From NCBI GenBank assembly GCA_019186825.1, contig JABARP010000008.1:81581-145580 (forward strand): 64,000 bases of DNA. Direction: 5' to 3'. The position numbers and the translations under genes were made by a program. Below, one piece after another: positions 16,006 through 24,595 of this stretch. The notes beneath the pieces are model-generated. The model was given only the letters and a program-made list of their open reading frames with translations. It was not told the origin of the DNA and ran no database searches. This stretch comes from Pyrinomonadaceae bacterium. GTDB taxonomy: Bacteria > Acidobacteriota > Blastocatellia > Pyrinomonadales > Pyrinomonadaceae. Every line of letters starts with the position of its first letter. The stretch's first letter is position 1.

Positions 16006-16950
16006 GTGCCGACTTCGAGCAAAGATCAGCCTATAATTGCCGTCGCGGGGCCGACCGCGTCGGGTAAAACTGCTCTTGGCGTCTTTCTTGGCGAAGAGCT
16101 TGGCGGCGAGGTCGTGAATTTCGATTCCGTCCAGATCTATCGCGGGATCGAGATCGCGACCGCAAAACCGACCGCCGAAGAACGACGCGGCATTCCGCAT
16201 CATCTGATAGATTACGTCGACCCGAACATCGACTACACGGCCGCCGATTGGGCGAAGGATGCCGAAGCGAAGATCCGCGAGATCGAATCGCACAAAAAGC
16301 GTGTGATACTGGTCGGCGGCACGGGCTTTTACCTGCGGACGCTTTGCCGGCCGCTTTTTGAGAGCCCGAAGACCGACCCGAAGCTTCGCGAAAAATATCG
16401 CAAACTCCACGCAGAACACGGCCCCGAATACCTTCACGCAATGCTCGCAAAATTCGACCCGCAGGCCGCCGAGAATCTGCCTGTTCGCGATCATGTCCGT
16501 GTGATCCGCGCTCTTGAGGTGATCGAGCAGACCGGCCAACAGATCTCTGTCCTTCAGCCCGAGCGGCCTGAACCGCCTGATTTCGCCGAACGCATCTCGC
16601 TTGTCGTACTGTCGCCGCCGCGCGATATCCTTTATGAGAAGATCAACGCCCGCACGCTCGAACATTTCGATGCCGGGCTTGTCGATGAAGTAAGGCGTCT
16701 GCTTGCCGACGGTGTTCGCGAGAATGGCAATGCACTCGGTGCGCATGCCTATCGACGCGTCTGCGAATACCTTCGCGGCGAGCGTTCGCTCGAAAACGCT
16801 ATCGAAAAGTCGCAGCAGGATGTGCGAAATTATGCGAAACGTCAGCTCACCTGGTTTCGTAAAGAAAGTAAAGCGGTGTGGTTCGAGGGCTTCGGCGGTG
16901 ACCGCGAGGTCGCCGCGAAGGTGCTAAAATATGTAAACAATATTGCATAA
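16006..16950 (+). CDS. miaA: tRNA dimethylallyltransferase
   Basis: Adds a dimethylallyl group to N6 of A37 in tRNAs reading U-initial codons. The P-loop AGPTASGKT lies at residues 14-22, followed by FDSVQIYRGIEIATAKPT with the catalytic-site Asp, GIPHHLIDYVDP, and GGTGFYLRTL. The C-terminal YAKRQLTWFRKES motif is also typical. I chose GTG 16006 (314 residues) because homologues begin just before the P-loop; the frame is open back to a TTG at 15931. A TAGAAT box at 15993-15998 ends 7 bases before this GTG, so the mRNA may be nearly leaderless. miaA followed by hfq is a conserved gene order. Confidence 0.93.
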   Translation: MPTSSKDQPIIAVAGPTASGKTALGVFLGEELGGEVVNFDSVQIYRGIEIATAKPTAEERRGIPHHLIDYVDPNIDYTAADWAKDAEAKIREIESHKKRVILVGGTGFYLRTLCRPLFESPKTDPKLREKYRKLHAEHGPEYLHAMLAKFDPQAAENLPVRDHVRVIRALEVIEQTGQQISVLQPERPEPPDFAERISLVVLSPPRDILYEKINARTLEHFDAGLVDEVRRLLADGVRENGNALGAHAYRRVCEYLRGERSLENAIEKSQQDVRNYAKRQLTWFRKESKAVWFEGFGGDREVAAKVLKYVNNIA

Positions 16951-16969
16951 AATGCGTATAAACAGGACT

Positions 16970-17000
16970 AATTCGGATATAAGCCGAATTCTGATATAAT
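16970..17000 (+). promoter_or_regulatory. Putative hfq promoter with overlapping dyad
   Basis: A perfect TATAAT hexamer lies at 16995-17000, about 52 bp before the hfq start. Directly upstream is a 7-bp inverted repeat AATTCGG (16970-16976) / CCGAATT (16984-16990) that covers the expected -35 area, where no good TTGACA match exists. This fits either an activated promoter with an operator over -35 or a weak miaA 3' hairpin next to a promoter. The hexamer and dyad are seen; the function is inferred. Confidence 0.45.
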
Positions 17001-17052
17001 CGCCGCACAAGGTCTTGGCCGTTACAATTATTGCTGTTCAAGAGGAGAAAAG

Positions 17053-17307
17053 ATGGAGAAGCAGGCTGCCCAGAATATTCAGGACGCGTTCCTAAATTCA
17101 GCCAGGCGGGAGAGGCTGAACGTTGTCGTACATTTGCTCCAGGGAGCAACTCTTACGGGCCGGATAAAGAGTTTTGACAAATTCTCCCTTCTCCTCGACG
17201 TCGGCGGGCCCGACGTACTTGTCTTCAAACACGCGATCTCGTCCATAACGCAGGAGCGCCGACCGGCTTCGCATTCGCCCGCACCGGCCGAACAGACTCA
17301 GGCTTGA
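17053..17307 (+). CDS. hfq: RNA chaperone Hfq
   Basis: An 84-residue Sm-like protein. The N-terminal QNIQDAFLNSARRERLNV contains the proximal-face Gln/Phe region, the middle has the Sm1 core GRIKSFDKFSLLL, and the Sm2 motif is FKHAISSI (KHA in place of the enteric YKHA). Hexamers pair small RNAs with mRNAs. The short C-terminal tail is Pro/Ala/Ser-rich (RRPASHSPAPAEQTQA) and disordered. A strong ribosome-binding site (AGAGGAGAAAAG) precedes ATG 17053. The stop overlaps the TTG start of tmk (TTGA). The position after miaA matches the order in many proteobacteria and acidobacteria. Confidence 0.95.
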   Translation: MEKQAAQNIQDAFLNSARRERLNVVVHLLQGATLTGRIKSFDKFSLLLDVGGPDVLVFKHAISSITQERRPASHSPAPAEQTQA

Positions 17308-17933
17308 AAGGCAGTTTTATAACCTTTGAGGGCATCGACGGAAGCGGCAAGACGACTCAGCTGAAAAAGCTCGCCGAGAGCTTAGAGCGTGCGGGCCGCG
17401 ACTGTCTGCTCACTTGCGAACCCGGCGGAACGCCGCTCGGCCGCGAGATCCGCAAGGCATTTCTCGAAACAAAACAGGATGTCGAACCGCTCGCCGAGCT
17501 TCTCCTTTTTGCCGCCGACCGCGCGCAGCACGTCAAGCATCTGATCCTCCCGGCACTCGCGGCAGGACGCATTGTCATTTCCGACCGCTATGCCGACGCG
17601 ACCACCGCCTATCAGGGAGCAGGACGCGGCTTTGACCTCGAATTGATAAAAAGCGTGATAGCGATCGCGACCGACGGCCTGAAGCCGAATCTTACGCTCT
17701 TCTTCGATATTGATCCGGAAAGCGCGGTCGATCGTATGGCGTTCCGCGGCGAACACAAGAAGAATCGGATGGATCTGGAATCTTTGGATTTTTATCGGCG
17801 CGTCCGCGAGGGTTACTTAAATATTGCCGCGGCAGAACCGGAGCGTTTTCGCGTCATCGATGCGAACCGCAGCGTTGACGAGATCGCGGAAGAAACGCTC
17901 GATATCGTAACGGAGCACCTGAAAAGTGTTTAG
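17304..17933 (+). CDS. tmk: Thymidylate kinase
   Basis: Phosphorylates dTMP to dTDP. The 209-residue protein shows the P-loop GIDGSGKT (10-17), the Asp-Arg-Tyr motif (94-96, ISDRYADATTAYQGAG), and the lid-region sequence around RGEHKKNRMD. It begins at TTG 17304, overlapping the hfq stop by four bases, so translation is probably coupled. It in turn overlaps holB by 8 bases. tmk next to holB is a common bacterial arrangement linking dTTP supply and replication. Confidence 0.93.
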   Translation: MKGSFITFEGIDGSGKTTQLKKLAESLERAGRDCLLTCEPGGTPLGREIRKAFLETKQDVEPLAELLLFAADRAQHVKHLILPALAAGRIVISDRYADATTAYQGAGRGFDLELIKSVIAIATDGLKPNLTLFFDIDPESAVDRMAFRGEHKKNRMDLESLDFYRRVREGYLNIAAAEPERFRVIDANRSVDEIAEETLDIVTEHLKSV

Positions 17934-18969
17934 CAAACTCATCGGCAACGATGTTACAAAACTCACGCTTCGACGGCTGATCCAGCAAGGGCGGCTGCCG
18001 AATTCGCTGCTATTTGTCGGCCCGGAAGGCGTCGGCAAAAAGCAGTTTGCGATCGAGGCCGCGCGTGCTCTCGTCTGCCGTGAGCCGTCGGAAGGCGAAG
18101 CTTGCGGCACCTGCGCAAGCTGCCAACGCGTGGGCAATATATCGCCTCCAAACTCTGACAAGGCAGAGGACTTTGACCGGATCATCTTCAGCGAGCATCC
18201 GGATGTCGGCGTGGTCTTTCCGCACAAACGGAATGTTCGCATCGCCGCGATACGCGATCTCGAACGCGAGGCGAACTTCAATCCGTATGAGGCCGCGGCA
18301 CGTATCTTCATCATTGATGATGCCGACCTGATGAAGGACGCGGCTGCGAACGCGCTTCTTAAAACGCTCGAAGAGCCGCCGGCGACGACGCACATCATCC
18401 TCGTCACGGCTCGGCCCGACGTGCTCTTGCCGACGATCCGTTCACGCTGCCAGACGATACATTTTGCACCGATCGACCGGAAGGCGATCGAGGAATATCT
18501 GATCGAGACACGTGCCTTCTCACACGATGAAGCACGCCTGGCTGCAGGCGTCGCTCATGGAAGCATCGGGCGTGCCGTCGAGATCGACGTCGCCAAGTAT
18601 CGCGATATGCGTGACCGTGCGGCACGCGTCCTGCGTTCGGCGATCGTCGATGGCGACACGGCCGCTTTGCTGAAGATATCCGAAGAGCTGAACGACGCAA
18701 AGAACAAGGATGATTTTGAGCAGAATCTCGACATTCTCGAGGCGGTTGTGCGTGATGTCTGGCGGCTTGCCTGCGGCGTCGATCCATCAAAGATACTCGA
18801 CCCCGAAATGGCCGAAAGCTATCAAAGCCTCGCGCGTCTTGCCGCACCTTCGCGATTCGCGGATTGGCTCGGCGAGATCGAAACGCTCCGCCGCGACCTC
18901 GCCGTGAACATCAATCGAAGGGTCGCGACCGACGCAATGTTTTTGACAATGGCCGCCGAAAAGCGGTAA
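17926..18969 (+). CDS. holB: DNA polymerase III delta-prime subunit
   Basis: A clamp-loader subunit of the AAA+ family, 347 residues. It has a Walker A-like loop FVGPEGVGKKQ (30-40), a zinc module of four cysteines (Cys51, Cys60, Cys63, Cys66: CREPSEGEACGTCASCQR), the Walker B-like FIIDDADLMKDAAANALLK with the SRC region RSRCQTIHF. It starts at GTG 17926 inside the tmk end. The order miaA-hfq-tmk-holB is consistent with one transcript from the putative promoter before hfq. Confidence 0.92.
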   Translation: MFSKLIGNDVTKLTLRRLIQQGRLPNSLLFVGPEGVGKKQFAIEAARALVCREPSEGEACGTCASCQRVGNISPPNSDKAEDFDRIIFSEHPDVGVVFPHKRNVRIAAIRDLEREANFNPYEAAARIFIIDDADLMKDAAANALLKTLEEPPATTHIILVTARPDVLLPTIRSRCQTIHFAPIDRKAIEEYLIETRAFSHDEARLAAGVAHGSIGRAVEIDVAKYRDMRDRAARVLRSAIVDGDTAALLKISEELNDAKNKDDFEQNLDILEAVVRDVWRLACGVDPSKILDPEMAESYQSLARLAAPSRFADWLGEIETLRRDLAVNINRRVATDAMFLTMAAEKR

Positions 18970-18987
18970 GTATGAATTAGGCCGCAA

Positions 18988-19416
18988 ATGAATGTTCTTG
19001 CGTTAGAAGATCCATCGAAATTGACAAGGCTCTCGGCCCTTGCCGGTGCCGGTGCGCTTGCTGTCGGCTCTGGGATGGTCGCGGCGTTCGACCCGTCAAA
19101 GGCGCATTTCTTTCCCGTCTGTCCGCTGCTCGCATTGACCGGCATCGCGTGCCCTGGCTGCGGCTTGACGCGTGCCTTCCACGCGCTTTTTCACGGCGAC
19201 ATTGTTACGGCGTTGGATTTTAATCTGCTTGTTCCCGTGTGGGCGGTTGCATTTGCGTGGATCTTCGTCTCGCTTCTTCTTGTCGGCATCCGCAAAAAAG
19301 GCTTGCCGATGTGGCCGACCAACCCGAAGTTCGTTTACGGATTCTTTGCGGTGTTGTTTGTTTTCGGAGTGCTCAGGAATATCCCGGCGTGGCCGCTGAC
19401 GATACTCTACCCTTAG
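18988..19416 (+). CDS. DUF2752 membrane protein
   Basis: A small integral membrane protein of 142 residues with the DUF2752 signature CPLLALTGIACPGCGLTRAF (cysteines plus GCGLTRA) and three hydrophobic segments: around residues 13-28, 75-95 and 115-137. The function is unknown in this family; the paired Cys-x-x-Cys could bind metal or form a disulfide. It follows holB by 18 bp and may be its operon tail. Its last 4 bases overlap the stop of convergent ispG. Confidence 0.82.
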   Translation: MNVLALEDPSKLTRLSALAGAGALAVGSGMVAAFDPSKAHFFPVCPLLALTGIACPGCGLTRAFHALFHGDIVTALDFNLLVPVWAVAFAWIFVSLLLVGIRKKGLPMWPTNPKFVYGFFAVLFVFGVLRNIPAWPLTILYP

Positions 19417-20525
19417 CCTAATTTGACGAGTTTTTTCGCGGCCTCAAGCGGCGAGACCGAGGGGCCTTCCGTACGCAGAAGCTCCACCTCTTTTACGAAT
19501 TCCTCGACGATATTCTCGCCCGCAACTTTGCGCATCGGTACGCCATTCTTGAATATCATCCCGACATTTCGGCCGAACGTGATGCCGAGCTGCGAATCGT
19601 GTGCCTCGCCCGGGCCATTCACCGCGCAGCCCATGATCGAAAGATGCAGCGGTTCCTCGACGTGCGCAAGCCGCCGCTCAACCTCGGTCACGATCTCGAC
19701 AAAATTATCAATATCGAGCCGTCCGCACGTCGGGCATGCAACGACCGTCACGCCGCGTTTTCGTAGTTCGAGAGATTTTAGAATTTCCCAGCCGACGCGA
19801 ACCTCTTCGTGCGGTTCGGCCGCAAGCGAAACCCGGATCGTGTCGCCGATGCCGTCATTCAACAAAATGCCGAGGCCGATCGCGGATTTTATCGTGCCGC
19901 CGAACGGCGTTCCCGCCTCCGTAACGCCGAGGTGGAGCGGATAATCGACCTTCTCAGCCATCAGCCGATACGCCTCGACCATTCGATTCACGTCCGAGGC
20001 CTTAAGCGAGATGATCGTGTCCGAAAAGCCAAGGTCCTCGAGAATGTGCACGTGCCGCATTCCGCTCTCGACCATCGCTTCAGCCGTCGCACTGCCGTAT
20101 TTCTTCAACAGATCTTTCTCAAGCGAACCGCCATTTACGCCGATGCGGATCGGCACTTTCTGTGCCTCGGCCGCACGCACGACCTCGCGTACTCGCTCGA
20201 TCTTTCCAATATTCCCGGGGTTGATGCGGAGCTTGTCGATGCCCGCATCCAGCGCCTTCAACGCGAGCTTGTAGTGAAAATGTATGTCCGCAACAAGCGG
20301 CACATCCGTGCGTTTGCGTATCTCCTTTAGAGCGTCCGCTGCAGCGTCATCCGGAACCGCAATGCGGACGATCTCGCATCCGGCCGCCACCATCTCCTCG
20401 ATCTGCTTTAGCGTTCCGTCAACATCGGTCGTGTCCGTCTTCGTCATCGACTGCACGACCACCGGCGCACCACCGCCGATCTGTATATCCCTTACCTTTA
20501 CCGCTCTTGTAACTCTTCGAGCCAT
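19413..20525 (-). CDS. ispG: 4-hydroxy-3-methylbut-2-enyl diphosphate synthase (flavodoxin)
   Basis: Catalyses the penultimate step of the MEP isoprenoid pathway using a [4Fe-4S] cluster. The 370-residue protein carries the TIM-barrel start VKVRDIQIGGGAPVVVQSMT, LVADIHFHYKLAL, LRINPGNIG, and the cluster cysteines in VVACPTCGR and IMGCAVNGPGEA. I chose ATG 20525 (MARRVTRAVK) because AGGGAA lies at proper distance upstream; a GTG further up at 20579 would add 18 unlikely residues. The second MEP gene, dxr, lies about 2.3 kb away on the same strand. Confidence 0.94.
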   Translation of the reverse strand: MARRVTRAVKVRDIQIGGGAPVVVQSMTKTDTTDVDGTLKQIEEMVAAGCEIVRIAVPDDAAADALKEIRKRTDVPLVADIHFHYKLALKALDAGIDKLRINPGNIGKIERVREVVRAAEAQKVPIRIGVNGGSLEKDLLKKYGSATAEAMVESGMRHVHILEDLGFSDTIISLKASDVNRMVEAYRLMAEKVDYPLHLGVTEAGTPFGGTIKSAIGLGILLNDGIGDTIRVSLAAEPHEEVRVGWEILKSLELRKRGVTVVACPTCGRLDIDNFVEIVTEVERRLAHVEEPLHLSIMGCAVNGPGEAHDSQLGITFGRNVGMIFKNGVPMRKVAGENIVEEFVKEVELLRTEGPSVSPLEAAKKLVKLG

Positions 20526-20608
20526 ATAAAAATTCCCTGCACCAACCCGACGACCCCGCGCGTCAACCACCAACTGCACGCTGTTCTCAGCGCCGAGATC
20601 TCAACGCC

Positions 20609-21133
20609 CTACTCCAGCTTCGCGTTCGGGTCGACCGCACGGCGGTTCAGCCAGTCCTCATGCCGCACGCGAAACTCCGCCATTTCACGATCGAACTCTG
20701 CAAACTCCTTATCCCGTTCGATCTTCGCACGCACCTTCTCTGTTAAGAATTTTACACCCTTGATGTCCGAATTCTTTAATGACTCTATCCAGCCGTGCAG
20801 CTGCCGGGACGTATTCGAGGCCATTCCGATCAAATTCGCGATCTCGGCCCCGGCCGACGAAAAGCGTTGCGACCGCTCGCACAAACGCAGTATCGAGCGG
20901 GATTCGCCCGCAGAGCCTTTTGCGATGTACAGGAAATTGATCAGCTCGGCGGTGGTGCCGCGTTCAAAGCCTTCGGCGATGTTGTTTGAGATGGAAAGGG
21001 CGGCACGTTCAAGCTGACTCTTTGTATCGCCGAGGCCGCGAAAATCTGCTTTTGCCGTAAACCCGAAAACCTTCAATGCAAGATCGATCGCTGCCCGCCA
21101 AACCGGCAGTTCCTCGAATGTGGAGTATTTCAT
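20609..21133 (-). CDS. Four-helix-bundle protein (S23 / Avd-like)
   Basis: A 174-residue protein with the family pattern FEELPVWRAAIDLALKVF at the N-terminus, then QLERAALSISNNIAEGFER and FLYIAKGSAGESRSIL. These are the conserved helices of the bacterial S23 rRNA-intervening-sequence/four-helix-bundle family, related to the accessory protein Avd of diversity-generating retroelements. The tail beyond about residue 120 is longer than usual and highly charged. No reverse transcriptase or variable repeat is nearby, so a DGR role is not supported. It stands alone between ispG and a simple-repeat region. Confidence 0.8.
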   Translation of the reverse strand: MKYSTFEELPVWRAAIDLALKVFGFTAKADFRGLGDTKSQLERAALSISNNIAEGFERGTTAELINFLYIAKGSAGESRSILRLCERSQRFSSAGAEIANLIGMASNTSRQLHGWIESLKNSDIKGVKFLTEKVRAKIERDKEFAEFDREMAEFRVRHEDWLNRRAVDPNAKLE

Positions 21134-21224
21134 TGGTGGCTCAGATCCGTGCCCGAACGGGCGGGTGTTCTAAAGTCTCAGATTCTACTTCTCAAAGTTA
21201 AATATCCTAGATTCCCAGCCAACT

Positions 21225-21375
21225 GTATTTCAAATCGAAACCCGCAACTCACAAGCCTCAGTTCGCAAAATCGCAAAGTGAGGTCTGAAATCTCAAATTT
21301 CAAATCGTAAATTTCAAATCTCAAATCAAAAACCCTCAGCGTCCAATTCGCAACCCGCAAAACCGCGGAGGGAGC
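21225..21375. repeat. Low-complexity CAAATTTCAAATC repeat tract
   Basis: The intergenic stretch of about 290 bp between the four-helix-bundle gene and rseP is built from degenerate repeats of AAATCTCAAAT and AAATTTCAAATC (clearest at 21286-21330), together with GCAACTCACAA and GTTCGCAAAATCGCAAAG words. It contrasts with the GC-rich surroundings. No coding frame is credible. It looks like a decayed or self-copying simple repeat; its function is unknown. Confidence 0.6.
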
Positions 21376-21427
21376 AACAACTCTCAAGCCTCAACCCATA
21401 ACTTCCACTTCCACCCACGCCTCAACC

Positions 21428-22792
21428 TTACTTCCCGAGCAGTCTTGAGACGTCGAAAAAGACGGTGGTCATCATCAGCAGGAGGACGATGCCGAGGCCT
21501 GTGAGCTGAATACGTTCGCGGGCGGTGATGGAGAGTGTTTTGCCGAACCAGGAGAGAACTTTCTCGATGCCGAGCACCATTATCTGGCCGCCGTCGAGCA
21601 TCGGTATCGGGAGCAGGTTCATTACGCCGAGCGTTAGGCTAATGGCCATCAAAAGCGGCAGTAGCCCGAAGAATCCGGCAGCGAAAACCTGATTCACGAT
21701 CGCTTGCCCGATGCCGATCGGGCCGGAGAGTGTGTCGCGTGCGGAGCGTTCACCTGTGCCGACCTGGCCGAGAGCAACGCCGGTAAGCCGCAGGATACGC
21801 ATATTCTGATCGACCGCGAATGCGGCCGCGCCGGCAAGGCCGACCGAGTCGCGTTTCGCCAGCAGGCTCGGGTCAAATCCGATGCCGATCAGCCAACGGT
21901 CATCCTTTTGTTCCGCGTGTGTGGTGATGGTGACTTGCTCACCTTTGCGGTCGATGGAGAGTGCGAGCGGCTGGCCTTTTGATTCCGTAACGACGGACTG
22001 CATTTTGCGGATGTTCGTGATATTCACGCCATTGACCGCCTTCACCCAATCGCCGACCTGGACGCCGTCCTTTGCCGCCGGCAGCGACGTGTCGAGGCTG
22101 CTCACGACGACCGGTTCGGTGCCCGTATCCGGATCCATATCCAGGATGCCCACCGACTGGCCGCTTTGCGTAAGCCGTGTCGGTGTGATCGTGAGGTCGA
22201 GACGCTTGCCGTCGCGTTCGACCGAGATCGGCACTGCCTTTTCGGGGATAAGCAGCGCGTCATCCTCGATGCGCGTCCATGAGGGATTTTCTTCGCCCTG
22301 GAAAGCAACGATGCGGTCGCCAGCCTGGATCCCTGCGTGTGCCGCGGCACCATCCGGTTTTACAAAACCGACGATCGGGGCAGGATTTGCCGGAACGCCG
22401 AGCCAGAGTGCAATGCCGAGCGGGATCGCAAGCGCGAGGACAAAGTTCATGAACGGACCGCCGAGCATCACGAGGAACTTCTGCCAGCGCGGACGCAATT
22501 CGTAAAGTTCGCTATCGGGTACTGGCTCTGTCGTCTCGTCCGCGGCCTCAAGGCCCGAATTCGACTCATCGCCGTAAAGCTTCACATACGCGCCGAGCGG
22601 GATCGCCGAGACGCGATAATCCGTGTGCCCGATCTTTACGCCAAAGAGCCGCGGCCCGAGGCCGAAGAACGAATATGCCTCCACGCGCATCCCAAAGAGC
22701 TTCGCGATAATGAAGTGCCCGAATTCGTGGATATTGATCGCGACCCCGAGGACGAAAATGATCGCTAGAATTGCAATTAGAACGTTCAACAT
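21428..22792 (-). CDS. rseP: Site-2 protease RseP (M50), two PDZ domains
   Basis: A membrane zinc protease that cuts anti-sigma factors and remnant signal peptides within the inner membrane. Of 454 residues, the first helix holds His22-Glu23-Phe-Gly-His26 (the HExxH site). Two PDZ regions follow (PDGAAAHAGIQAGDRIVAFQG; AKDGVQVGDWVKAVNGV), and the C-terminal membrane part has LLPIPMLDGGQ with the third zinc ligand Asp. It sits 3 bp behind dxr on the same strand, the common dxr-rseP order. A sigma/anti-sigma pair about 27 kb away is a possible but unproven client. Confidence 0.93.
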   Translation of the reverse strand: MLNVLIAILAIIFVLGVAINIHEFGHFIIAKLFGMRVEAYSFFGLGPRLFGVKIGHTDYRVSAIPLGAYVKLYGDESNSGLEAADETTEPVPDSELYELRPRWQKFLVMLGGPFMNFVLALAIPLGIALWLGVPANPAPIVGFVKPDGAAAHAGIQAGDRIVAFQGEENPSWTRIEDDALLIPEKAVPISVERDGKRLDLTITPTRLTQSGQSVGILDMDPDTGTEPVVVSSLDTSLPAAKDGVQVGDWVKAVNGVNITNIRKMQSVVTESKGQPLALSIDRKGEQVTITTHAEQKDDRWLIGIGFDPSLLAKRDSVGLAGAAAFAVDQNMRILRLTGVALGQVGTGERSARDTLSGPIGIGQAIVNQVFAAGFFGLLPLLMAISLTLGVMNLLPIPMLDGGQIMVLGIEKVLSWFGKTLSITARERIQLTGLGIVLLLMMTTVFFDVSRLLGK

Positions 22793-22795
22793 CAG

Positions 22796-23983
22796 TTAAT
22801 TTCCGCTAAATACTGCCGCGGCGGGCCCAATTTCCATTATAGCGCGCGTCCGCGCCCAAGAGTCTGCATCGAGGACGGCGTCGAGAGTGTCCGCGGGCCG
22901 CGAAATGTGTTCGCGCATCACACGTGAATTCGTTTCCGAGATCTCGCTAAAGCCGATCTTCCCATCCAAAAATGCCTGAACGCTCACCTCGTTCGCCGCA
23001 TTCAAAACTGCCGGCATCGTACCGCCTGTGCTCAGCGCTTCGAACGCAAGGCCGAGGCAGGGGAACCGATCGGTGTCCGGATCCTCGAATTCGAGCTTGC
23101 CGATCTTCGCAAGGTCGAGCCTTTCGCACGAGGCCGAACGGCGTTCCGGAAACGTCAGTGCGTATTGGATCGCGTGCTTCATATCGGGGACGCCAAGCTG
23201 TGCAATTATCGAACCGTCGATCAGCTCGACCATCGAATGCACGATCGATTGCGGATGCACGATCACCGAGATCTCGTCCGCTCCGAATCCGAACAGCCAG
23301 CGTGCCTCGATCACCTCAAGCCCTTTGTTCATAAGGGTTGCAGAATCGATCGTGATCTTCTCGCCCATCTTCCAGTTCGGGTGGTCGAGGGCTTGCTCGC
23401 GGCTCGCGTTAAGTATCTTCTCTTTCGGCCAGCTACGAAAAGGCCCGCCCGAGGCCGTCAAAATTAGACGCCGAACCTCCGAACTTCGTTCGCCGCGAAG
23501 GCACTGGTGAATGGCGTTGTGCTCGCTGTCAACCGGCACGATCTCGGCACCCGAACGCTCCGCCGCGGCCGTCATCAATTCGCCCGCCATTACGAGCGTT
23601 TCCTTGTTCGCAAGAGCGATGCGTTTTCCCGCCTCGATCGCCCGCAGCGTCGGGATGAACCCAACTGCACCAACGGTTGCGGACACGACGGTGTCGGCCT
23701 CTTCGTGCGTGGCGACGCTCACAAGGCCCGCTTCGCCGCACTCGATGCGGGGCCGTTTGTCGAGCTTTGCAATTTCCCGTTCGAGCCGTTCTGCACACTC
23801 TTCATCACCGCACGCGACGAGCTCCGGCGAGAATCTCTCGATCTGCTCGACGAACTTCTCCGTATTTCGACCCGCAGCCATCGCAACCACACGCACGTCG
23901 CCGAGATGCTCGACAACCTTCAGCGTGTTGCAGCCGATCGAGCCGGTAGAACCGAGAACGGCAATGGCCTTTGCGCTTTTCAT
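22796..23983 (-). CDS. dxr: 1-deoxy-D-xylulose 5-phosphate reductoisomerase
   Basis: First committed step of the MEP isoprenoid pathway (DXP to MEP with NADPH). From ATG 23983 the protein has 395 residues, the normal size. The Rossmann loop is VLGSTGSIG near residue 10, the metal site is VDSEHNAIHQCL, and the substrate loop is TASGGPFR. An open frame extends upstream to 24235 but carries no homologous sequence, so I start at 23983. It is followed by rseP after 3 bp. A motif shared with the fumC upstream region lies about 290 bp before the start. Confidence 0.94.
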   Translation of the reverse strand: MKSAKAIAVLGSTGSIGCNTLKVVEHLGDVRVVAMAAGRNTEKFVEQIERFSPELVACGDEECAERLEREIAKLDKRPRIECGEAGLVSVATHEEADTVVSATVGAVGFIPTLRAIEAGKRIALANKETLVMAGELMTAAAERSGAEIVPVDSEHNAIHQCLRGERSSEVRRLILTASGGPFRSWPKEKILNASREQALDHPNWKMGEKITIDSATLMNKGLEVIEARWLFGFGADEISVIVHPQSIVHSMVELIDGSIIAQLGVPDMKHAIQYALTFPERRSASCERLDLAKIGKLEFEDPDTDRFPCLGLAFEALSTGGTMPAVLNAANEVSVQAFLDGKIGFSEISETNSRVMREHISRPADTLDAVLDADSWARTRAIMEIGPAAAVFSGN

Positions 23984-24243
23984 AGGGAACGACGGTGAGC
24001 CCAAACGTTGGAAAGCCTGTACGGCAATACCACAGGCCCTTCGCATAAAATACAGCCCTAAGACTACCACACGACGCCGGCAAATCGCGAACTTCAGGCC
24101 TCGAGTACGCCATCCGTTCACCTCGCTCGCCCAACCCGTTCCAACGCGCACCGACGGCACGTAACTCATTTGTTTATTGGAGCTTAGGCGATTTACCGTT
24201 AGAAAGATCTGGGGAAGGAACAAAGCGGCGATCATAGATCAAA

Positions 24244-24367
24244 GATGCGTTGCGTCGCATCTATGAAACATTGTATCACACTTGTCAAGGGGTTTGTGAA
24301 AAAAATTTCACGAATGGGTGTTTCGCACCCGACGCACGTCGTATCGCATTGATTCGCGTTGCGAATC
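24244..24367. repeat. REP-like hairpin cluster upstream of dxr
   Basis: Three short perfect stems occur in the region before dxr: GATGCG...CGCATC (24244-24261), GGGTG-TTTCG-CACCC (24316-24330) and GATTCGC-GTT-GCGAATC (24351-24367). The last is followed by CAGCCTTTAG, a variant of the core found in the repeats around the nearby transposase. They are probably degraded members of that REP family. Confidence 0.5.
24274..24289 (-). promoter_or_regulatory. 16-bp motif shared with the fumC upstream region
   Basis: The 16 bases TATCACACTTGTCAAG occur here and identically at 53978-53993. On the minus strand, the direction of the downstream genes dxr and fumC, they read CTTGACAAGTGTGATA. This contains a TTGACA hexamer and the small dyad CTTG-A-CAAG. 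It may be a promoter -35 region or an operator. No good -10 box lies at 17 bp, so an ordinary sigma-70 promoter is not proven. Confidence 0.45.
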
Positions 24368-24501
24368 GCAGCCTTTAGCTGATGATTTATGCGAAGAAGT
24401 GATTGGCACGTCAAAGGGTCACCGCTATTGGCTTCGGAAAATCGCTCACAGCATGGCAGTTACGATTCGCGTAACCGTATAACTGCACAACAAAATCGCA
24501 T

Positions 24502-24550
24502 TGATTCGCGGAGCGAATCGCAGCATTTAGCCCATAGCGATAGCTATGGG
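24502..24550 (-). repeat. Bipartite REP element, left of the transposase
   Basis: On the minus strand this reads hairpin A (CCCATAGC-TATC-GCTATGGG, 24531-24550), then the core CTAAATGCTG (24521-24530), then hairpin B (GATTCGC-TCC-GCGAATC, 24503-24519). The same order of hairpin, CTAAATGCT core and hairpin recurs twice on the plus strand to the right of the transposase with different stem sequences. A further stem GGTTGC-GTTA-GCAACC lies at 24574-24589. Such arrangements are the substrate of REP-associated transposases. Confidence 0.65.
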
Positions 24551-24595
24551 ATGCCCGACGAACCACCAGCCGAGGTTGCGTTAGCAACCGACAGA

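Noticed and set aside
20609..21427. Diversity-generating retroelement suggested by the Avd-like four-helix protein
   Set aside because: No reverse transcriptase, template repeat or variable repeat is present nearby.
23984..24235. An extra 84-residue N-terminal domain of Dxr
   Set aside because: The open frame exists but the added residues have no resemblance to Dxr and the Rossmann motif lies in its normal place after ATG 23983.
24274..24289. Ordinary sigma-70 promoter at the shared TTGACA motif
   Set aside because: No acceptable -10 hexamer lies 16-18 bp downstream on the minus strand in either copy, so I list it only as a shared motif.
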